Positions 52,838-61,127 of a stretch of DNA of 64,000 bases are shown one piece after another (the first letter of the stretch is position 1; each line of letters starts with the position of its first letter). Below the pieces are notes generated by a model. The model was not told the DNA's origin, made no database searches, and was given only the letters and a program-made list of their open reading frames with translations. The position numbers and the translations under genes are program-made. Source of the stretch: Actinacidiphila acidipaludis (GTDB lineage: Bacteria; Actinomycetota; Actinomycetes; Streptomycetales; Streptomycetaceae); the NCBI RefSeq assembly GCF_019890725.1, contig NZ_JAINZZ010000040.1, forward strand, positions 1 through 64,000. Reading direction: 5' to 3'.

Positions 52838-53656
52838 TCACCGGAGGATGTTGACGGCCCGCGCGACCACCAGCACCACGGTCAGCAGCGACACCGCGGA
52901 CTGCCCCAGCATCAGCGCCTTGGCCCAGCGCGTGGAGGGCATCACGTCGGTCGGGCTGAACGCGGTGGAGTTGGTGAACGACAGATAGAAGTAGTCGAAG
53001 AAGGCCGGCTCCCAGTGCGGGGGAGCCAGCTCCGGCGACTGCATCTGGACGAACAGGAAGTCCGGTATGTCGTGCTCCCCGGCCGCCCGGGCGGCCGGCC
53101 CGCCCCGGTCCAGCTCCCAGTAGACGAGGGCGAAGATCACGATGTTGATCAGCCAGATCGCCCCGCCGGTGAGCAGCAGCGGCCCGGCCGACGACCCCTC
53201 CGTACCGCGGACCAGGCCGGCCACCAGCCGCACCGCCGAGTACGCGTTCGCGCCGCCGATCACCAGGGTCAGGGCCAGGCTCAGCGCCCGGTAGGCGCGG
53301 GAGGCACGCTCGATGCGGTGCGGGTTGCCGGCGATCAGGGCCAGCAGCAGGACGGTCTCGACGGCCGGGAGCAGCCAGCGCGGGTGGACCGCCATCCGGG
53401 CCGGCAGCACGAGCTGGATCACCACGACGACCACGACCGCCGCCGTCGAGGCCCAGCGCGGTTCGCCCCGGGTCACCCGCCGCCAGGCCGGCTCCGGCCG
53501 GGGCCCGCTGCCGCCCGGCACGCCGCGGGCGGGCGCCAGCAGGGCCTCGATACGGGCGAGGCGTTCGGTGAGGGCGTCGGCGTGCGGACGGCCGGTGCTC
53601 TGGCCGCTCTCCTCGGAGGGCGGCGGCTGAAGGGTGCTGTCGGTCACCCGCGCCAT
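52838..53656 (-). CDS. Membrane protein with channel-like C-terminal pore region
   Basis: A 272-aa protein with a Pro/Ser-rich cytosolic N terminus, a short coiled-coil (LTERLARIEALLAPA), four TM helices at about 70-180, and a C-terminal part with FDYFYLSFTNSTAFSPTD near 222-240, then a TM helix (LGQSAVSLLTVVLVVARAVN). The last part looks like the pore helix, filter and inner helix of two-TM potassium channels, but the filter TxGYGD is replaced by TAFSPTD. Function unknown. The ATG at 53656 is the furthest good start. It lies downstream of ppm in convergent orientation. Confidence 0.7.
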   Translation of the reverse strand: MARVTDSTLQPPPSEESGQSTGRPHADALTERLARIEALLAPARGVPGGSGPRPEPAWRRVTRGEPRWASTAAVVVVVVIQLVLPARMAVHPRWLLPAVETVLLLALIAGNPHRIERASRAYRALSLALTLVIGGANAYSAVRLVAGLVRGTEGSSAGPLLLTGGAIWLINIVIFALVYWELDRGGPAARAAGEHDIPDFLFVQMQSPELAPPHWEPAFFDYFYLSFTNSTAFSPTDVMPSTRWAKALMLGQSAVSLLTVVLVVARAVNILR

Positions 53657-53755
53657 CGTGGCCGGGCCACGGCGGCGCGTCCACCGTGATCGGCGAGCGG
53701 GCCTCGGGCTTTACCGTGTCTTGGGTGACCTCGGTGTCTTTGGCACACTTGAGCT

Positions 53756-54370
53756 ATGACGACGAGTTCTCGGCCTCCCGTCCACCGCACCGGGGAGCCG
53801 CAGTCGCAGCGGCAGCCGCAGCGCCGGCGGTCGCGGGCCCGCTGGGTGCCGCTGGCGATCGCCCTCTGGGCGGTGCTGGAGATCTGGCTGCTGATCGTGG
53901 TCGCCGACGCGACCAGCGGTTTCATCGTGTTCCTGTGCATCCTGGCCGGGTTCGTGCTGGGCGCGGCGGCGGTCAAGCGGGCCGGGCGCAGCGCGTGGCG
54001 CAATCTGACGGCGACGGTGCAGGCGGCCCAGCGGGCCCAGCAGACCGGCACGTACGAGGAGCCCGAGCGCGCTCCGGGCGGCGGCCGCACCGGGCTGCAC
54101 ATGCTCGGGGGCATCCTGCTGATCATCCCGGGGTTCCTGTCGGACGCGGTGGCCCTGGTGCTGCTCTTCCCGCCCACCCGGAAGCTGGTGGGCAGCGGTC
54201 TGGAGCGCCTGGCCGAGCGCGCGCTGCGCAAGCAGCCGGCGGGCGGCGCCGAGCCGGGTTCGCTGGGCGACTTCTTCCAGCAGGCCCGGGAGGCCGGTGA
54301 GCAGGCCAAGATCCACCGCCCGGACGGCAAGGTCATCCAGGGCGAGGTCGTCGACGACCACCGCGACTGA
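53756..54370 (+). CDS. fxsA: FxsA-family membrane protein
   Basis: A 204-aa protein with a basic disordered N terminus, two TM helices at about 31-74 and another pair near 115-145 (LHMLGGILLIIPGFLSDAVAL, the FxsA signature LxxPGFxTD region), and a soluble tail. In E. coli FxsA reduces phage F exclusion; no role is known in actinomycetes. The ATG at 53756 fits the start of homologues. It is divergent from the channel-like gene and ends at a very strong hairpin. Confidence 0.85.
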   Translation: MTTSSRPPVHRTGEPQSQRQPQRRRSRARWVPLAIALWAVLEIWLLIVVADATSGFIVFLCILAGFVLGAAAVKRAGRSAWRNLTATVQAAQRAQQTGTYEEPERAPGGGRTGLHMLGGILLIIPGFLSDAVALVLLFPPTRKLVGSGLERLAERALRKQPAGGAEPGSLGDFFQQAREAGEQAKIHRPDGKVIQGEVVDDHRD

Positions 54371-54411
54371 CGGACGGCGGACCACCGCGGCTGACGGACG
54401 GCGGCTGACGC

Positions 54412-54453
54412 GCGGATGACCGTGGCGGCCGTCCGGTCGCCACGGTCATCCGC
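54412..54453. terminator. fxsA terminator (16-19 bp stem)
   Basis: GCGGATGACCGTGGCG at 54412-54427 pairs perfectly with 54438-54453, and the stem can extend inward by a G-U and two G-C pairs. It lies 42 bp after fxsA. rbpA converges on it from the right. Confidence 0.8.
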
Positions 54454-54532
54454 CACGGTCAGATGCACGGCACTGCTCGGCCGGCCGACGGCTGAGTCGG
54501 CGGCGGCGCGGGCTGTTTTCGGGCATGCAAAC

Positions 54533-54592
54533 GGCGCGGAGCGGGTGCGCTCCGCGCCGGGCACATGGCGCGGGCCCGCCGAGGCGGGCCCG
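54533..54592. terminator. Tandem hairpins downstream of rbpA
   Basis: GGCGCGGAGC at 54533-54542 pairs with 54549-54558 (6-nt loop), and CGGGCCCGC at 54571-54579 pairs with 54584-54592 (4-nt loop). Both lie just after the rbpA stop in the minus direction. Confidence 0.7.
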
Positions 54593-54605
54593 GGCCGTCG
54601 GTCGG

Positions 54606-54980
54606 TCAGGCCGTCTTACGGTTGTCTCGCGGGTGCACCGCGATGTTCATGGCGCCGGAGCGCAGGACCGCCAGCCGTTCGGCCAGCACCTCCTCCAGCT
54701 CCTCCAGCGTGCGCCGCTCCATGAGCATGTCCCAGTGCGTGCGCGCCGGCTTGGTGGTCTTTTCCTCGGGGCCTTCCCCATCCACCAGAAGCGCGGTCTG
54801 GCCGCAGGCGCGGCACTCCCACTCCGGCGGAATCTCGGCCTCAACCGAGAACGGCATCTCGAATCGATGTCCGTTCCGGCATGCGTACTCAACGGTCTGG
54901 CGCGGGGCCAGATCGATGCCGCGGTCGGTCTCGTAGCTGGTGGCCCCGAGTCGCGTGCCGCGGAGAGCTCGCTCACTCAT
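54606..54980 (-). CDS. rbpA: RNA polymerase-binding protein RbpA
   Basis: An essential-type actinobacterial transcription factor that binds the principal sigma factor and stabilises open complexes. The 124-aa protein matches RbpA throughout: SERALRGTRLGATSYETDRG at the N terminus, the zinc-binding-like core CRNGHRF...WECRACG (Cys34, Cys56, Cys59), and the sigma-interacting helices HWDMLMERRTLEELEEVLAE near 82-101. The ATG at 54980 is the only sensible start. A consensus sigma-R promoter lies 63 bp upstream, matching the known thiol-stress control of rbpA in S. coelicolor. Confidence 0.96.
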   Translation of the reverse strand: MSERALRGTRLGATSYETDRGIDLAPRQTVEYACRNGHRFEMPFSVEAEIPPEWECRACGQTALLVDGEGPEEKTTKPARTHWDMLMERRTLEELEEVLAERLAVLRSGAMNIAVHPRDNRKTA

Positions 54981-55042
54981 GAATCGTGCCTCCCGGGCTT
55001 GGTCGCCCACAGGACAGGTGTCGCTGTCGTCGTCATCCGGTC

Positions 55043-55069
55043 AACGTCCGGTCGGCGGTGAAGATTCCC
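55043..55069 (-). promoter_or_regulatory. Sigma-R type promoter of rbpA
   Basis: On the minus strand, GGGAAT (55064-55069) and GTT (55043-55045) are separated by exactly 18 nt, the GGAAT-N18-GTT pattern of the thiol-stress sigma factor. It lies 63 bp before the rbpA start. Confidence 0.85.
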
Positions 55070-55236
55070 GTTGTGGAATATGCGTCGCCCGTCGTGTCGC
55101 CCCTGTTTGTACCCGCCGATGCCCGTTTTGTCACATCCGGGTAGATATGTCACCCGGTGTCGCCGTATCTTTTGCGTGCAGTAACGGTCAGGCCGCCGGG
55201 CCAACCGCGTACACTACCGGTCCGCACCGCCCAGGG

Positions 55237-56025
55237 CTAAATCGTGTCCACTGCCGCGGGTTCCGGCGAACCGCCCCGAACCCCCGCAGAGCCGGGCACG
55301 GGCCCGTGCCCGGCGCCGACGGGGCCCTCGGGGGTCCCGGACTTTTCCTCTGATCCTTCTGCCCCGTCCTCCGGCAGAGCGAACCGCTTCAGGAAGAACT
55401 GGGCGAGCGGCCCGATGGCGAGCGCGTAGAAGACGGTGCCCGCACCCACGCCGCCGCCCAGCAGGAAGCCCGCGGCCAGCACGCTCAGCTCGATGCCGGT
55501 GCGGATCAGCCGCAGCGAGCGCCGGGTCCTGCGGTGCAGGCCGGTCATCAGGCCGTCCCGCGGCCCGGGGCCGAAGCGGGCGGTGATGTAGAGGCCGGTG
55601 GCCGCGCCGTTCAGCACCACCGCCGCCACCATCAGCGGCACCCGCACCGCAAGGGCGGCGTACTGCGGGACGACCGCCATCGTCAGGTCGATGAACGTGC
55701 CGACCAGGACGACGTTGGACACCGTGCCCAGCCCCGGCCGCTGCCGGATCGGCCACCACAGCAGCAGCACGGCCGCGCCGACCACAATGGAGACGACGCC
55801 GATGCTGAGCCCGGTGTGCCGGGACAGACCCTGATGGAAGACGTCCCACGGATCGAGCCCGACGTGCGCGCGGACCAGCAGCGCGTCGCTGAAGCCGTAC
55901 AGCGCCAGCCCCGCGTACAGGCGGACCAGCCGCCGGTACGGCACGGGTCCGCGGTACGGCGAAGCACGGAGCGGAGAACGGGACGACGGCACGGCAACCC
56001 CCCTGGCGTTCGGTGAGACGCTCAT
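55237..56025 (-). CDS. yczE: YczE/YitT-type membrane protein
   Basis: A 262-aa membrane protein with about five or six TM helices. The conserved N-terminal part RRLVRLYAGLALYGFSDALL and GLDPWDVFHQGLSRHTGLS is the hallmark of the YczE group, followed by GLYITARFGPGPRDGLMTGL. The role is unknown, perhaps transport of a vitamin B6-related or other small molecule, since the genes are often next to MocR regulators. That is the case here: a mocR gene starts 65 bp away on the other strand. The start at 56025 is the first Met before the conserved region with reasonable spacing; no strong RBS. Confidence 0.82.
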   Translation of the reverse strand: MSVSPNARGVAVPSSRSPLRASPYRGPVPYRRLVRLYAGLALYGFSDALLVRAHVGLDPWDVFHQGLSRHTGLSIGVVSIVVGAAVLLLWWPIRQRPGLGTVSNVVLVGTFIDLTMAVVPQYAALAVRVPLMVAAVVLNGAATGLYITARFGPGPRDGLMTGLHRRTRRSLRLIRTGIELSVLAAGFLLGGGVGAGTVFYALAIGPLAQFFLKRFALPEDGAEGSEEKSGTPEGPVGAGHGPVPGSAGVRGGSPEPAAVDTI

Positions 56026-56089
56026 GCCACTCTGTGGCCTGGGCGTACGATGAATCCATGGCCAATCTGCGGAAGGTGGACTGAATTTC

Positions 56090-57592
56090 ATGTCCCAGTG
56101 GACCGCGTCGGTGAGTGCGGCGCATCTGGCCCGGCTCCTCGAACCGCGCCCGCAGCCCCGCGAGGCGGCCCGCCCCGGCGGCCGCAAGCTGCCGGCCTAC
56201 CGCGGACTGGCCGACGGGGTCCGGCTGCTGGTCCTGGAAGGCCGGGTCCAGGTCGCCGCCCGCCTGCCCGCCGAACGCGAACTGGCCCTCGCCCTCGGCG
56301 TCAGCCGGACCACCGTCGCCGCCGCCTACGAGGCGCTGCGCGCCGAGGGGTTCGCCAGGTCCCGCCGCGGCGCGGGGAGTTGGACCGCCATCCCGGAAGG
56401 CCACGTCCTGCCCACCCGCAGCCTGGAACCGCTGCCGCCGGACGCCGCGGGGACCGTCATCGATCTCGGCTGCGCCGCGCTGCCCGCCACCGAGCCCTGG
56501 CTGACCGGCGCCATGCAGGGCGCGCTCGCGGAACTCCCCGCCTACGCCGCCACGCACGGCGACTTCCCCGCGGGGCTGCCGGTGCTGCGCGAGGCCATCG
56601 CCGACCGCTACACCGCACGCGGCGTGCCGACCATGCCCGAGCAGATCATGGTGACCACCGGCGCGATGGGCGCGATCGGCGCCGCCGCCCGGCGCCTGGT
56701 CGGCTTCGGCGAGCGCGTCGCGGTGGAGTCCCCGAGCTACGCCAACGTCCTGGAACTGTTCCGCGAGACCGGGTCCCGCCTGGTGCCCGTCGCCCTGCGC
56801 GACCGGCTCGGCGGCTGGGACATGGACGCCTGGCGGCGGGTGCTGCGGGACGCCGCTCCGCAGATGGCCTATGTCATGCCGGACTTCCACAACCCCACCG
56901 GCACGCTCGTCGGCGACGACCAGCGCCGTGAGCTGGTGGAGGCCGCGCGGGCGGCCGGCACGGTGGTCGTCGCCGACGAGACCATGGCCGAACTCACCCT
57001 GGACGGCGAGGAGTCGGGGGTGCGCCCGATGGCCGCATTCGACCGCGGCGGCACCGTCATCACCGTCGGCTCGGCCAGCAAGGCGGTGTGGGCCGGACTG
57101 CGCATCGGCTGGGTGCGGACCACCCCGGACGTGGTGCGGCGCCTGGTCTCCGCCCGCGCCTACCTCGACCTGGCCTCGCCGGTGGTCGACCAGCTCGCGG
57201 TGGCGTGGCTGCTGCGCGGCGGCGGCTGGGACCAGGCGCTCGCCGAACGCCGTACCCGGGCTCGCGAGTGCCGGGACGACCTGGCGGCCGCGCTGCGCCG
57301 GCACGCCCCCGGCTGGGAGTTCACCGTGCCGCGCGGCGGGATGACGATGTGGGTGCGCACCGGCGACGTGTCCGGTTCGCGGCTCGCGGTGGCAGGCGAA
57401 CGGCTGGGCGTCCGCGTCCCGTCCGGCCCGCGCTTCGGTGTCGACGGCGCCTTCGAGTCCTTCGTCCGCATCCCGTTCACGGTCAGCGGGCCGGTGGCCG
57501 AGGAGGCGGGCGCACGGCTCGCGCAGGCCGCCGACCTGGTCCGCTCCGGGGGCGGGGCCGAGGGCGAGGGCACCAGCCTGTTCGTGGCCTGA
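56090..57592 (+). CDS. MocR-family PLP-dependent transcriptional regulator
   Basis: A 500-aa fusion of a GntR-type winged HTH (about 38-98, LPAERELALALGVSRTTVAA) and a fold-type I aminotransferase-like domain. The PLP-binding lysine is Lys331 in VGSASKAVWAGLRIGW, and PDFHNPTG near 264 contacts the cofactor. Such proteins usually act as PLP-sensing regulators rather than transaminases. The divergent yczE gene 64 bp away is the probable target, an association known for the YczR subgroup. The 3' end of this gene, from EGEGTSLFVA onward, is repeated downstream in a tandem duplication. Confidence 0.9.
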   Translation: MSQWTASVSAAHLARLLEPRPQPREAARPGGRKLPAYRGLADGVRLLVLEGRVQVAARLPAERELALALGVSRTTVAAAYEALRAEGFARSRRGAGSWTAIPEGHVLPTRSLEPLPPDAAGTVIDLGCAALPATEPWLTGAMQGALAELPAYAATHGDFPAGLPVLREAIADRYTARGVPTMPEQIMVTTGAMGAIGAAARRLVGFGERVAVESPSYANVLELFRETGSRLVPVALRDRLGGWDMDAWRRVLRDAAPQMAYVMPDFHNPTGTLVGDDQRRELVEAARAAGTVVVADETMAELTLDGEESGVRPMAAFDRGGTVITVGSASKAVWAGLRIGWVRTTPDVVRRLVSARAYLDLASPVVDQLAVAWLLRGGGWDQALAERRTRARECRDDLAAALRRHAPGWEFTVPRGGMTMWVRTGDVSGSRLAVAGERLGVRVPSGPRFGVDGAFESFVRIPFTVSGPVAEEAGARLAQAADLVRSGGGAEGEGTSLFVA

Positions 57593-57713
57593 CGGTGCCC
57601 GGCGCGGGGGCGGCGGGCCGGAGGACGGTCGGCCCAGCGGTCCCGCCGCCCGGACGTGTCGCGGCCCGCTGCCGGGCGCCGCGCAGGGGAGGGCCGGAAC
57701 CCGCCGGGGGTCA
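57557..57713. repeat. 157-bp tandem duplication, copy 1
   Basis: Starts GCCGAGGGCGAGGGCACCAG inside the mocR 3' end, contains the mocR stop at 57590-57592, and ends GCCGGGGGTCA. It is followed directly by copy 2, from which it differs at about 4 of 157 positions. Confidence 0.95.
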
Positions 57714-57870
57714 GCCGAGGGCGAGGGCACCAGCCTGTTCGTGGCCTGACGGTGCCCGGCGCGGGGGCGGCGGGCCGGAGGACGGTCGGCCCAGCGGTCC
57801 CGCCGCCCGGACGTGTCGCGGCCCGCTGCCGGGCGCCGGTCGGGGGAGGGCCGGAAACCGCCGGGGGTCA
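57714..57870. repeat. 157-bp tandem duplication, copy 2
   Basis: A near-identical copy of 57557-57713. It carries a second, non-functional copy of the last mocR codons and stop, and ends with TCA at 57868-57870, the stop codon of the convergent ATPase gene. Differences from copy 1 cluster at 57839-57844 and 57857. Confidence 0.95.
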
Positions 57871-59613
57871 GCCGAGTTCGAGGTCGGCGACCGTGCGGAC
57901 GACGGCGTCCTTGCGCAGCACCACGGGCTCGGCGGCCTCTGCTTCGGCGGTCTCCTCCGCGGCGGAGACCGCCGAAGCAGAGACCGCCTCCTGACCGGCG
58001 GTCCCGTCGCCCGTCCCGTCGGCGGGCAGGTCCGTCTTCCCGGCGGCCGCGTCACCCGGCAGCCCCTCGGGCGCGTCCGGCGGCGGCCCGGCGGGCAGGT
58101 CCGCGGCGTGTTCGGCGCCCGGCACCAGGGCCAGCACCGCCACCCGCTCGGTCTCCGGAGCGTCGTCGTCGAACGGGTCGGGCGTGGCCGGGACCTGGAG
58201 CCGCAGCACCGGTCCGGTGCCCAGCCGGGCGTAGCCGCGCCCCGCCGGCACGTCGGCGGCAGGAGTGGTGCGCTGCGGGGCGCCGAGGACCGCGGCCACG
58301 TGCTCGGGGGCCAGGGGGCCGAGCACCACGCGGGCCCGGGTCTGGGAGATCACCACCGGGGCCAGCGTCTCGGTCGCGTCGAGCTGGTCGACCACCGCGA
58401 CCGACACGTTCGCCGTCCGCCCGTGCCGCAGCGGCACGTCCAGCAGCAGCTGCGGGTCCTCGCGGCCCTCGGCGGCGGCGAGCTGGGTCAGCGCGGTGGG
58501 CCGGTCGACCAGGATCCACAGCGGGCGCCGGACGTCCTCGGCGACCGGGTTCCCCGACTGCCGGGCCCGGTTGACGGCGATCAGCCGCCGCTCGGTCTCG
58601 TGCGCGGCCCACTCCAGGGTCGCCGACGCGCCCAGCAGCCCGTCCTCGACCGCCAGGACCCCGGGCCGCCCGGCCAGGAACGCGTACTCGCCGGCGCCTG
58701 CGCCGTCGACCACGACGACGTCGCCGTGCACCAGCGCCTGCAGCGCGATCGACCGCAGCAGGCTGGTGGTGCCGGTGCCGGGCTGGCCCAGCGCGAGCAG
58801 GTGGGGCTCGGTGGAGCGGGCGCCGCCGCGCCAGACCACGGGAGGCGCGTCCCGCGTCTCGCCGCCGGCCGTCACCGGGACGGTGCGCTGCACCGAGTCG
58901 GGGTCGGTGAACCCGAGCACCGTCTCCCCGGGCGACGTGACGAACCGCTGCGCGACGACGTCCGTCGGCAGCGGCGGGAGGGCGACGAAGGTGAGGTGGT
59001 TCTCCTCCTCGTTCCAGTCGAAGCGGTACTCCCGGCCCCGCCCCGCCTTGGCGTGCAGCAGCTGCTCCACCCGGGCCCGCGAGTCGGCCTCGCCGTCGGT
59101 GAAGTAGGCCGGGTACCGCAGGTGCAGCCGGGTCAGCCGGCCGTCCTGGAACTCGTAGGAGCCGAACGCCTGCTGCCACGAGCCCTCGTGGCCGTACATC
59201 GGGGCCGGGTCGCCGGGCGCCGACAGGTACGGCACCAGCGCCTCGTACAGCGACTGCAGCCGGCCCGTCTCGGCCTCGCTCGGGCCGCTGGGCGCGGCCG
59301 GCACGGCGCGGTCCCGGCCCATCCAGGCGGCAGACGCCATCAGCCCGACGGCGCCGAGGATCGGCCCGTACGGCATCATCACCACGACCACCAGGGCGGC
59401 CGCGGCCAGCAGCAGTGCGGGGGCCCGGCGGTCCTTGGGGGTGCGGCCCCACCAGCCGCCGGCCCAGGAGACCTGGCGGCGCATGCCGCGGGCGATGGTG
59501 ATCACGGGGTGCAGCACGTCGGTGGCGCCGTCGGCCGCGGTGCGCGCGATGTCGCGGCTGCGGGCGAGCGCCGGACGGCTGCTCAGGATGCTGGGAAGGG
59601 GACGCCTGGCCAC
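57868..59613 (-). CDS. FtsK/TraB-like P-loop ATPase of unknown role
   Basis: A 581-aa protein with two TM helices near residues 60-90 (PALLLAAAALVVVVMMPYGP), a middle domain, and a nucleotide-binding domain with Walker A-like GQPGTGTTSLLRSIALQALV near 275 and a Walker B-like LWILVDRPTALTQ near 365. The P-loop has GTTS rather than GKT/S, so ATP hydrolysis is doubtful. The layout recalls FtsK/TraB DNA pumps. The C-terminal tail is Ala/Glu/Asp-rich. I use the GTG at 59613, with GGAG 6-9 nt upstream. It is downstream of a small membrane protein gene on the same strand. Confidence 0.7.
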   Translation of the reverse strand: MARRPLPSILSSRPALARSRDIARTAADGATDVLHPVITIARGMRRQVSWAGGWWGRTPKDRRAPALLLAAAALVVVVMMPYGPILGAVGLMASAAWMGRDRAVPAAPSGPSEAETGRLQSLYEALVPYLSAPGDPAPMYGHEGSWQQAFGSYEFQDGRLTRLHLRYPAYFTDGEADSRARVEQLLHAKAGRGREYRFDWNEEENHLTFVALPPLPTDVVAQRFVTSPGETVLGFTDPDSVQRTVPVTAGGETRDAPPVVWRGGARSTEPHLLALGQPGTGTTSLLRSIALQALVHGDVVVVDGAGAGEYAFLAGRPGVLAVEDGLLGASATLEWAAHETERRLIAVNRARQSGNPVAEDVRRPLWILVDRPTALTQLAAAEGREDPQLLLDVPLRHGRTANVSVAVVDQLDATETLAPVVISQTRARVVLGPLAPEHVAAVLGAPQRTTPAADVPAGRGYARLGTGPVLRLQVPATPDPFDDDAPETERVAVLALVPGAEHAADLPAGPPPDAPEGLPGDAAAGKTDLPADGTGDGTAGQEAVSASAVSAAEETAEAEAAEPVVLRKDAVVRTVADLELG

Positions 59614-59798
59614 GGGTGCTCCATGGGTGGTTCGGGGTGCGGGGGTGACCGCGCGGGCGCGGTGGGGCGCGCGGGGACACGCGCGCCGCGGTGCCGGGGG
59701 ACCGGCGGGAGGCGGGGGCGAGCACGTACGGGCCCGGAGCGGGGGACCGCCGCCGGGCCCGTACCCGTCGTGGCAGGAGTGGCCGTAGCGGGCGACCG

Positions 59799-59993
59799 CT
59801 AGATCTTGAGCCCGCCGATCAGGCCGGCCAGGCTCGCGCCGCCCGCCTTGATGCTGGGGGCGATCGCGGTTCCGGCGAGATAGAAACCGAAGAGGGCGCA
59901 GACGACGCCGTGGGACATCTTCAGGCCGTCCTTGCGGAAGAACAGGAACACGATGACGCCGAGCAGCACGACGCCGGAGATGGACAGGATCAT
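59799..59993 (-). CDS. Small membrane protein
   Basis: A 64-aa protein with two predicted TM helices at about 2-19 (ILSISGVVLLGVIVFLFF) and 28-46 (GVVCALFGFYLAGTAIAPSI), joined by a short basic loop (RKDGLKMSH), and a Gly-rich C terminus. No family name known to me. The ATG at 59993 has an AGGAGA site. It lies 185 bp upstream of the P-loop ATPase gene on the same strand, and I infer that the two work together at the membrane, as small partners of FtsK/TraB-like proteins often do. Confidence 0.75.
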   Translation of the reverse strand: MILSISGVVLLGVIVFLFFRKDGLKMSHGVVCALFGFYLAGTAIAPSIKAGGASLAGLIGGLKI

Positions 59994-60404
59994 TTGGGCT
60001 CTTCTCCTGGGTGATGGGGACGGTCACCATGAGTTCTTCCAGGCTCACAAGAAGTAATAGATCTTGCTCGGCGGCAACCGGGTGATTTGTAGAAGATTTC
60101 CACCAGGTGGGTGAGCTTCCGCGGACCCGGGAAACGGCCCTCGGCGCGATCATTGCCCGGCGGCACGGCTTCACGTGGCCCCCGGCGCCGGCGACGCGCG
60201 GGTGGAGCAGCGGCTTCGCCCAGTCGGGTGACGGCCCGGCCCGGGTGTTCGCACCGGTTGTTCGGACCGCCAGGTCGATCGCCGGGCCGATCGCCGGGGT
60301 CGATCGCCGGGGCCGGTCACCGGGAGGACGCGGGGGAACGCCGGGAGGACGGGGGCCGCCGTCCGGATGCGGGGCGCGGGGCGGGCTGGGGCAGGATGGA
60401 GGCC
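59994..60404. other. Gene-free gap of 411 bp
   Basis: Between the divergent small membrane protein gene and the kinase-like gene. The left 110 bp are unusually AT-rich for this genome (around 60040-60105), probably the minus-strand promoter region. From 60260 to 60330 there are overlapping GATCGCCGGG-type repeats. No supported gene. Confidence 0.5.
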
Positions 60405-61031
60405 GTGCAGCTCACCCCGATCTCCTGGGCCCGGCTGGCGGAGGCGCTCGCCGAGCGGCTGGCCGCCACTGACCCGCCCGGCCCCTGGTGGCGGGTCGCC
60501 GTCGACGGGGCGCCGGCCGCCGGCACCGCCGCCCTCGCCGACGCCGTCGCGGCGGCCCTGCCGGCGCTGGGCCGCCGCGTCCTGCGGGTGCGCGCGCCCG
60601 AGTTCTGGCGGCCCGCCTCGCTGCGCCTGGAGTACGGCCACGAGGACGCCGACGCCTACTACCAGCTGTGGCTCGACACCGGCGCGCTGCGGCGCGAGGT
60701 GCTCGACCCGCTCGGTCCCGGCGGCACCGGGCAGGCCCTGCCGTCGCTGCGCGACCCGGTCACCGACCGTTCGGTCCGGGCCGGATACGTCACGCTGCCG
60801 CCCGGCGGGGTCATGGTGCTGGACGGCCCGCTGCTCCTCGGGCAGGGGCTGCCGCTGGACCTGACCGTCCACCTGAGCCTGTCGCCCGCCGCGCTGGAGC
60901 GGCGGACCGAGCCGGGGGAGCGGTGGACCCTCCCCGCCTACGAGCGGTACGCGCGCGAGGCGCTGCCGGAGGAGACCGCCGATGTGCTGGTCCGCGCCGA
61001 CGACCCCCGGCACCCGGCCTGGACCGGCTGA
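60405..61031 (+). CDS. Uridine-kinase-like protein with degenerate P-loop
   Basis: A 208-aa protein with the layout of a uridine/nucleoside kinase: VAVDGAPAAGTAALADAV where the Walker A GxxGxGKT should be, then RVLRVRAPEFWRPASLRLEY and EDADAYYQLWLD in the substrate region. The P-loop Lys and the last two glycines are missing, so normal ATP binding is doubtful. The GTG at 60405 lies 7 nt after CAGGAT, the spacing of a leaderless promoter; an ATG at 60396 is an in-frame alternative. It is monocistronic and contrasts with the intact paralogue at 35658-36272. Confidence 0.75.
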   Translation: MQLTPISWARLAEALAERLAATDPPGPWWRVAVDGAPAAGTAALADAVAAALPALGRRVLRVRAPEFWRPASLRLEYGHEDADAYYQLWLDTGALRREVLDPLGPGGTGQALPSLRDPVTDRSVRAGYVTLPPGGVMVLDGPLLLGQGLPLDLTVHLSLSPAALERRTEPGERWTLPAYERYAREALPEETADVLVRADDPRHPAWTG

Positions 61032-61127
61032 ACTCCGGCCTCCCGTCCGGCGATCGGCCGCCGGCGGCCGATCGCCGGACCCTGCCTTGCCGTGAGGCCG
61101 CGCACCCCGCTAGCGTCCCGGAACACC

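Noticed and set aside
57593..57750. A separate small gene ending in EGEGTSLFVA
   Set aside because: It is the duplicated mocR tail within the 157-bp repeat and has no start or ribosome binding site of its own.
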